Under the pieces are notes generated by a model. The model did not search any database. It was not told where the DNA came from and saw nothing but the letters and a program-made list of their open reading frames with translations. Shown in pieces: positions 14,777 through 17,497 of a stretch of 17,497 nt of DNA. Made by a program: the position numbers and the translations under genes. How positions within the stretch are numbered: position 1 is the first letter of the stretch; every line of letters begins with the position of its first letter. Location: contig WRGS01000222.1 in the NCBI GenBank assembly GCA_009787075.1, positions 1 through 17,497 on the forward strand. Direction: 5' to 3'. Source of the DNA: Paludibacter sp. (GTDB lineage: Bacteria > Bacteroidota > Bacteroidia > Bacteroidales > Paludibacteraceae).

Positions 14777-15145
14777 TCACTTTACCGAAACAATTTTATC
14801 AACTACAAATTCGCTTACCCCGCGCCACGGTAGCGGCGCGAGGTATTCTTTGTAGTGAAGTTCTACTTCTTTTCCGCTATAAAGCATCAGCGAATCGGCA
14901 ATAGCATCATTGGTAACAGAAAATTGAAATTCATTGCTCTGAATCGTTGTAGTGCCTGCCGATTTGAAACCTGTCTGAATTAATCTGCCTTCATAGGTTT
15001 TAAAAATATAACCTTTATGAACAAAATAATTCAATTCGCCCGCTTTTACTCCATCTCCAAAAACAAAAAAGTAACGAACATAAATAAAAATTGTTAAAGC
15101 AAGAACAATTATTAAAATAGCGATAGCAATAACTTTCTTTTTCAT
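14777..15145 (-). CDS. Small membrane-anchored protein, conserved in Bacteroidetes
   Basis: This 122-residue protein has one N-terminal membrane segment (about 4-24, after MKKK) followed by an extracytoplasmic beta-rich domain with GVKAGELNYFVHKGYIFKTYEG at its start, EFQFSV in the middle and LHYKEYLAPLPWRG near the end. From memory, such proteins in Bacteroidetes are sometimes labelled 6-phosphogluconate dehydrogenase. The length and membrane anchor make that label wrong, since no NADP-binding fold is present. Function is unknown. It lies 32 bases downstream of pfkA on the same strand and may be co-transcribed with it. The LPWRG codons form a GC-rich inverted repeat (14821-14840). Confidence 0.82.
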   Translation of the reverse strand: MKKKVIAIAILIIVLALTIFIYVRYFFVFGDGVKAGELNYFVHKGYIFKTYEGRLIQTGFKSAGTTTIQSNEFQFSVTNDAIADSLMLYSGKEVELHYKEYLAPLPWRGVSEFVVDKIVSVK

Positions 15146-15177
15146 ATTTTTATAAATTTTTATTTTAAAAAATAAAA

Positions 15178-16161
15178 TTAAATTGACAGCATTTGCAGTA
15201 CTTTCAGTTCCTCTTCATCAACGTTTTTATCATCTTTAATTGCTTTTGTAAAAGGTACATACACAATTTCATCATTTATAATTCCAATCATCACATTACG
15301 CTGTCCTTCTTTTAATGCCTCAATTGCTGCCGCGCCCATACGGCTTGCAATAATGCGGTCTTGAGCGGACGGCGAACCGCCGCGCTGAATATGCCCAAGA
15401 ATCGTTACGCGAACATCGTATTCGGGATGTTCGATACGCATACGTTCTGCCAAACCGTTTGCGCCGCCAGTAACTTCACTTTCGGCAACAATTACAATGC
15501 TGCTGTTTTTCGATTTGCGGAAACCGTTGCGAATCAATTCATCAAGTTGGTCAACTTTTGTTTCACGTTCGGGAATAATTGCCGCTTCTGCACCAGATGC
15601 CATTGCGCTGTAGAGAGCCAAAAAACCCGCATCGCGCCCCATAACCTCGATAAAAAATAGCCGCTCGTGCGAAGATGCAGTATCGCGGATTTTATCAACC
15701 GCATTTATAATAGTGTTCAGAGCCGTATCGTAGCCAATAGTTGTATCTGTTCCACAAAGGTCGTTGTCGATAGTTCCGGGTAGCCCTATAATTGGAATAT
15801 TATATTCCTGCGCAAAAATTCGTGCACCTGTAAAAGTGCCGTCGCCGCCGATAACAACCAGCGCATCTATTTGATGTTTTAAAATATTGTTGAAAGCAAT
15901 TTGTCTGCCTTCGGGAGTTTGAAATTCTTGCGAACGGGCGGTTTTGAGAATCGTCCCGCCGTGTTGAATAATATTACTTACATTTTCCGTATGAAAATCA
16001 ACAATTTCATCGGCAATAAGTCCTTTATAGCCGCGATAAATTGCTTTAACGCGCATTCCATTGTGGATAGCGGTACGCGTAACCGCACGAATAGCGGCGT
16101 TCATTCCGGGCGCATCGCCACCAGAAGTAAGTACGCCGATAGTTTTAATTTCGTATCTCAT
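15178..16161 (-). CDS. pfkA: ATP-dependent 6-phosphofructokinase
   Basis: PfkA phosphorylates fructose 6-phosphate to the 1,6-bisphosphate, the committed step of glycolysis. The 327-residue length matches bacterial PfkA. Motifs are the ATP-loop TSGGDAPGMNAAIR (12-25), GGDGT at 105-109, PGTIDND at 128-134 with the catalytic Asp132, MGRDAGF, and the substrate-binding HIQRGGSPSAQDR near the end. Gly in place of Asp in GGDGT, and PGT rather than PKT, indicate use of ATP rather than pyrophosphate. A START-like gene starts upstream on the same strand, 53 bases away, and pgi lies nearby. Confidence 0.96.
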   Translation of the reverse strand: MRYEIKTIGVLTSGGDAPGMNAAIRAVTRTAIHNGMRVKAIYRGYKGLIADEIVDFHTENVSNIIQHGGTILKTARSQEFQTPEGRQIAFNNILKHQIDALVVIGGDGTFTGARIFAQEYNIPIIGLPGTIDNDLCGTDTTIGYDTALNTIINAVDKIRDTASSHERLFFIEVMGRDAGFLALYSAMASGAEAAIIPERETKVDQLDELIRNGFRKSKNSSIVIVAESEVTGGANGLAERMRIEHPEYDVRVTILGHIQRGGSPSAQDRIIASRMGAAAIEALKEGQRNVMIGIINDEIVYVPFTKAIKDDKNVDEEELKVLQMLSI

Positions 16162-16214
16162 TTCTAAATTCCAAAATTATTCCTTTTATTTTTTATTTTA
16201 TATTTTAAAAAAAA

Positions 16215-16601
16215 TTACAATCCATTTTTGCGCATCATTACCTCTATTTGCTTGTTCCACACCAAAATAGCGTCTTCTTCTTCCCCTTCTGGCGTAAAAT
16301 CTGTAATGTGCAGCACCATATCATTTGTCAGTTCGTTAATACTCAAACGCATTTCAAAAAAAGCGTCAGTTCCTTTATCTTCTTCCCATTGCAAACGAAT
16401 GTAATTAAATGGTTTTAAGGCAATTACATTTGCTTTTTGCTCATATCCGTCCCAAAGAAACGAATAAACTGTGTTGGTTTCTGCCACAACATTATCGGCA
16501 AACCATTCAGCCATACCCGCAGGCGTTCCCACTGCAATCCAAACTACATTCAATGAAGGATTTTTAAGGTTAAATTCCAATTCTATTTTTGACTTTTTCA
16601 T
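16215..16601 (-). CDS. START-like (SRPBCC fold) domain protein
   Basis: This 128-residue acidic cytoplasmic protein begins with a strand (KIELEFNLKN), then a helix with PAGMAEWFAD, then a run of strands (YSFLWDGYEQKANVIAL, YIRLQWEE, FEMRLSINE, MVLHITDF), and a C-terminal helix (EDAILVWNKQIEVMMRKNGL). This order is that of AHSA1-like/START domains, which form a hydrophobic ligand pocket. A START-like family of this length is common in Bacteroidetes. Its ligand is not known. It sits between cdd and pfkA on the same strand and may share transcription with pfkA. Confidence 0.78.
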   Translation of the reverse strand: MKKSKIELEFNLKNPSLNVVWIAVGTPAGMAEWFADNVVAETNTVYSFLWDGYEQKANVIALKPFNYIRLQWEEDKGTDAFFEMRLSINELTNDMVLHITDFTPEGEEEDAILVWNKQIEVMMRKNGL

Positions 16602-16693
16602 AATATTTTAAAAATTATTAAATTAGAAAAAGGAAAGATATGTTTCAAATTATTATTTTTATCAAATAATAATCAATAATTGCCAAAAAAATG

Positions 16694-17173
16694 TCATTTT
16701 AAACTTTCTTTTACAAAGCAAAATGGCAAAAGTTGTTGTGCTCCCTTGATATGAAAAATTTCTTTTGTTCCAAAAAGATAAATGTCAATAGGTTTCCCAA
16801 AACGCACTTCGGTTTCGACCAACACCTGACGGCACGCACCGCAAGGAGAAATTGGCGTATCCAAAAAATCTCCTTTGGTGTAAGCAGCTACTGCAATGGC
16901 AGTTACTGCCGTTTGAGGCTGTTGAGAATTTGCGTAAAACATTGCAACACGTTCGGCGCAAAGCCCAGACGGATAAGCGGCATTTTCCTGATTGCTTGCC
17001 GAAAAAATCGTACCGTTTTCGAGCAAAATAGCCGCGCCTACTTTAAATCCTGAATATGGTGAATATGAGGTAATTACAGCAGATTTTGCCCTGCTTATCA
17101 AATTTTTAATTTCAAGGTTTAGTTCATCAAAAGTATATATATTTATCTTTGTTTCAATGCTTTGCGATTTCAT
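16694..17173 (-). CDS. cdd: Cytidine deaminase
   Basis: Cdd deaminates cytidine and deoxycytidine to the uridine forms in pyrimidine salvage. The 159-residue protein has the nucleoside-binding SPYSGFKVGAA (38-48) and NQENAAYPSGLCAERVA (61-77), containing the zinc ligand Cys72 and catalytic Glu74, and PCGACRQ (110-116) with zinc ligands Cys111 and Cys114. This is the small tetrameric type with three Cys ligands, with an N-terminal extension of about 20 residues compared with the shortest family members. The gene lies between pgi and the START-like gene, with a terminator separating it from pgi. Confidence 0.95.
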   Translation of the reverse strand: MKSQSIETKINIYTFDELNLEIKNLISRAKSAVITSYSPYSGFKVGAAILLENGTIFSASNQENAAYPSGLCAERVAMFYANSQQPQTAVTAIAVAAYTKGDFLDTPISPCGACRQVLVETEVRFGKPIDIYLFGTKEIFHIKGAQQLLPFCFVKESLK

Positions 17174-17203
17174 ATAATAAAATTTTTTATAAAATTAATT
17201 CGG

Positions 17204-17211
17204 CAAAGATA
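17204..17211 (-). promoter_or_regulatory. Possible -7 element of cdd
   Basis: The minus strand reads TATCTTTG, a TAnnTTTG match, 30 bases before the cdd ATG. No TTG lies at the expected spacing. Confidence 0.32.
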
Positions 17212-17228
17212 AAAATATTTTTTATAAA

Positions 17229-17268
17229 ATAAAACTTGCAGAAACAATTTTTTCTATTTCTGCAAGTT
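17229..17268 (-). terminator. Intrinsic terminator of pgi
   Basis: A perfect 12-bp inverted repeat (AACTTGCAGAAA at 17233-17244, TTTCTGCAAGTT at 17257-17268) with a 12-base loop lies 16 bases after the pgi stop. On the minus strand it is followed by a T-rich tract, so it ends pgi transcription before cdd. Confidence 0.8.
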
Positions 17269-17284
17269 AAAAAATATTAATTAC

Positions 17285-17497
17285 TTAAATCCGCGCCTTA
17301 ATTGCTTTGCTTTGCTGTTCATAACCGGGCTTGTCCAGCAAAGCGAACATATTTTTTTTGTACGCCTCAACTCCCGGCTGATCAAAAGGATTGACACCTA
17401 GCAAATAACCGCTAATGCCGCACGCACGTTCAAAAAAGTAAATCAATTGTCCGAGATAATATTCGTTGAGCAACGGAAGTTCGATTTTCAGTTGCGG
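17285..17497 (-). CDS. pgi: Glucose-6-phosphate isomerase, C-terminal end (truncated by the window edge)
   Basis: The frame is open from the right edge for 70 codons to the TAA at 17285-17287. The segment LNEYYLGQLIYFFERACGISGYLLGVNPFDQPGVEAYKKNMFALL matches the Pgi C-terminus, including the conserved GVNPFDQPGVEAYK motif. The catalytic Glu and His of the main domain are outside the window. Pgi interconverts glucose 6-phosphate and fructose 6-phosphate, linking the hexokinase and PfkA encoded in this window. A strong terminator follows. Confidence 0.95.
   Translation of the reverse strand, partial: PQLKIELPLLNEYYLGQLIYFFERACGISGYLLGVNPFDQPGVEAYKKNMFALLDKPGYEQQSKAIKARI

Noticed and set aside
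14777..15145. 6-phosphogluconate dehydrogenase label for the small membrane protein
   Set aside because: At 122 residues, with an N-terminal membrane anchor and no nucleotide-binding motif, it cannot be that enzyme.
15178..16161. Pyrophosphate-dependent phosphofructokinase
   Set aside because: GGDGT and PGTIDND are the ATP-type residues. The PPi type has Asp and Lys at the two diagnostic positions.

Overview
The window is AT-rich chromosomal DNA from a member of the Bacteroidetes, most likely Bacteroidales. Several start regions carry the phylum-specific promoter (TTG or TTTG, about 20 bp, then TAnnTTTG), and Shine-Dalgarno sequences are almost absent. The gene content fits too: a type IX secretion (T9SS) protein PorQ, a nuclease with a T9SS-type C-terminal sorting domain, a eukaryote-type hexokinase next to a sugar MFS permease, and a DksA-like gene directly before lspA. 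I saw no tRNA, rRNA, CRISPR array, intact insertion sequence or phage gene.

Layout. At 1-1659 (+) lie the 3' end of an unrecognised gene, a strong terminator, and a free-standing 273-codon gene matching only the C-terminal part of isoleucyl-tRNA synthetase. At 1663-5916 (-) lie a secreted endonuclease I family protein, aroB overlapping an RluA-type pseudouridine synthase gene, an Hsp20 chaperone, and a DUF486 membrane protein. At 6072-7276 (+) lie ispE and a GlsB/YeaQ-type small membrane protein. At 7358-9862 (-) lie hexokinase and a glucose/galactose-type MFS permease, apparently one operon. At 10437-14772 (+) lie porQ, a DksA-like gene with lspA, and an Xaa-Pro aminopeptidase. At 14777-17497 (-) lie a small membrane-anchored protein, pfkA, a START-like protein, cytidine deaminase and the 3' end of pgi.

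How the genes fit together. The permease, hexokinase, Pgi and PfkA together cover sugar uptake and the first three steps of glycolysis. PorQ belongs to the T9SS, and the endonuclease looks like one of its cargo proteins. AroB (shikimate pathway), IspE (non-mevalonate isoprenoid pathway), LspA (lipoprotein maturation) and Cdd (pyrimidine salvage) are housekeeping enzymes.

Most of the window is ordinary core genome. The oddest feature is the intact, apparently separately promoted C-terminal piece of IleRS. In many Bacteroidetes ileS precedes dksA-lspA, but here porQ does. I found no convincing new multi-gene system.
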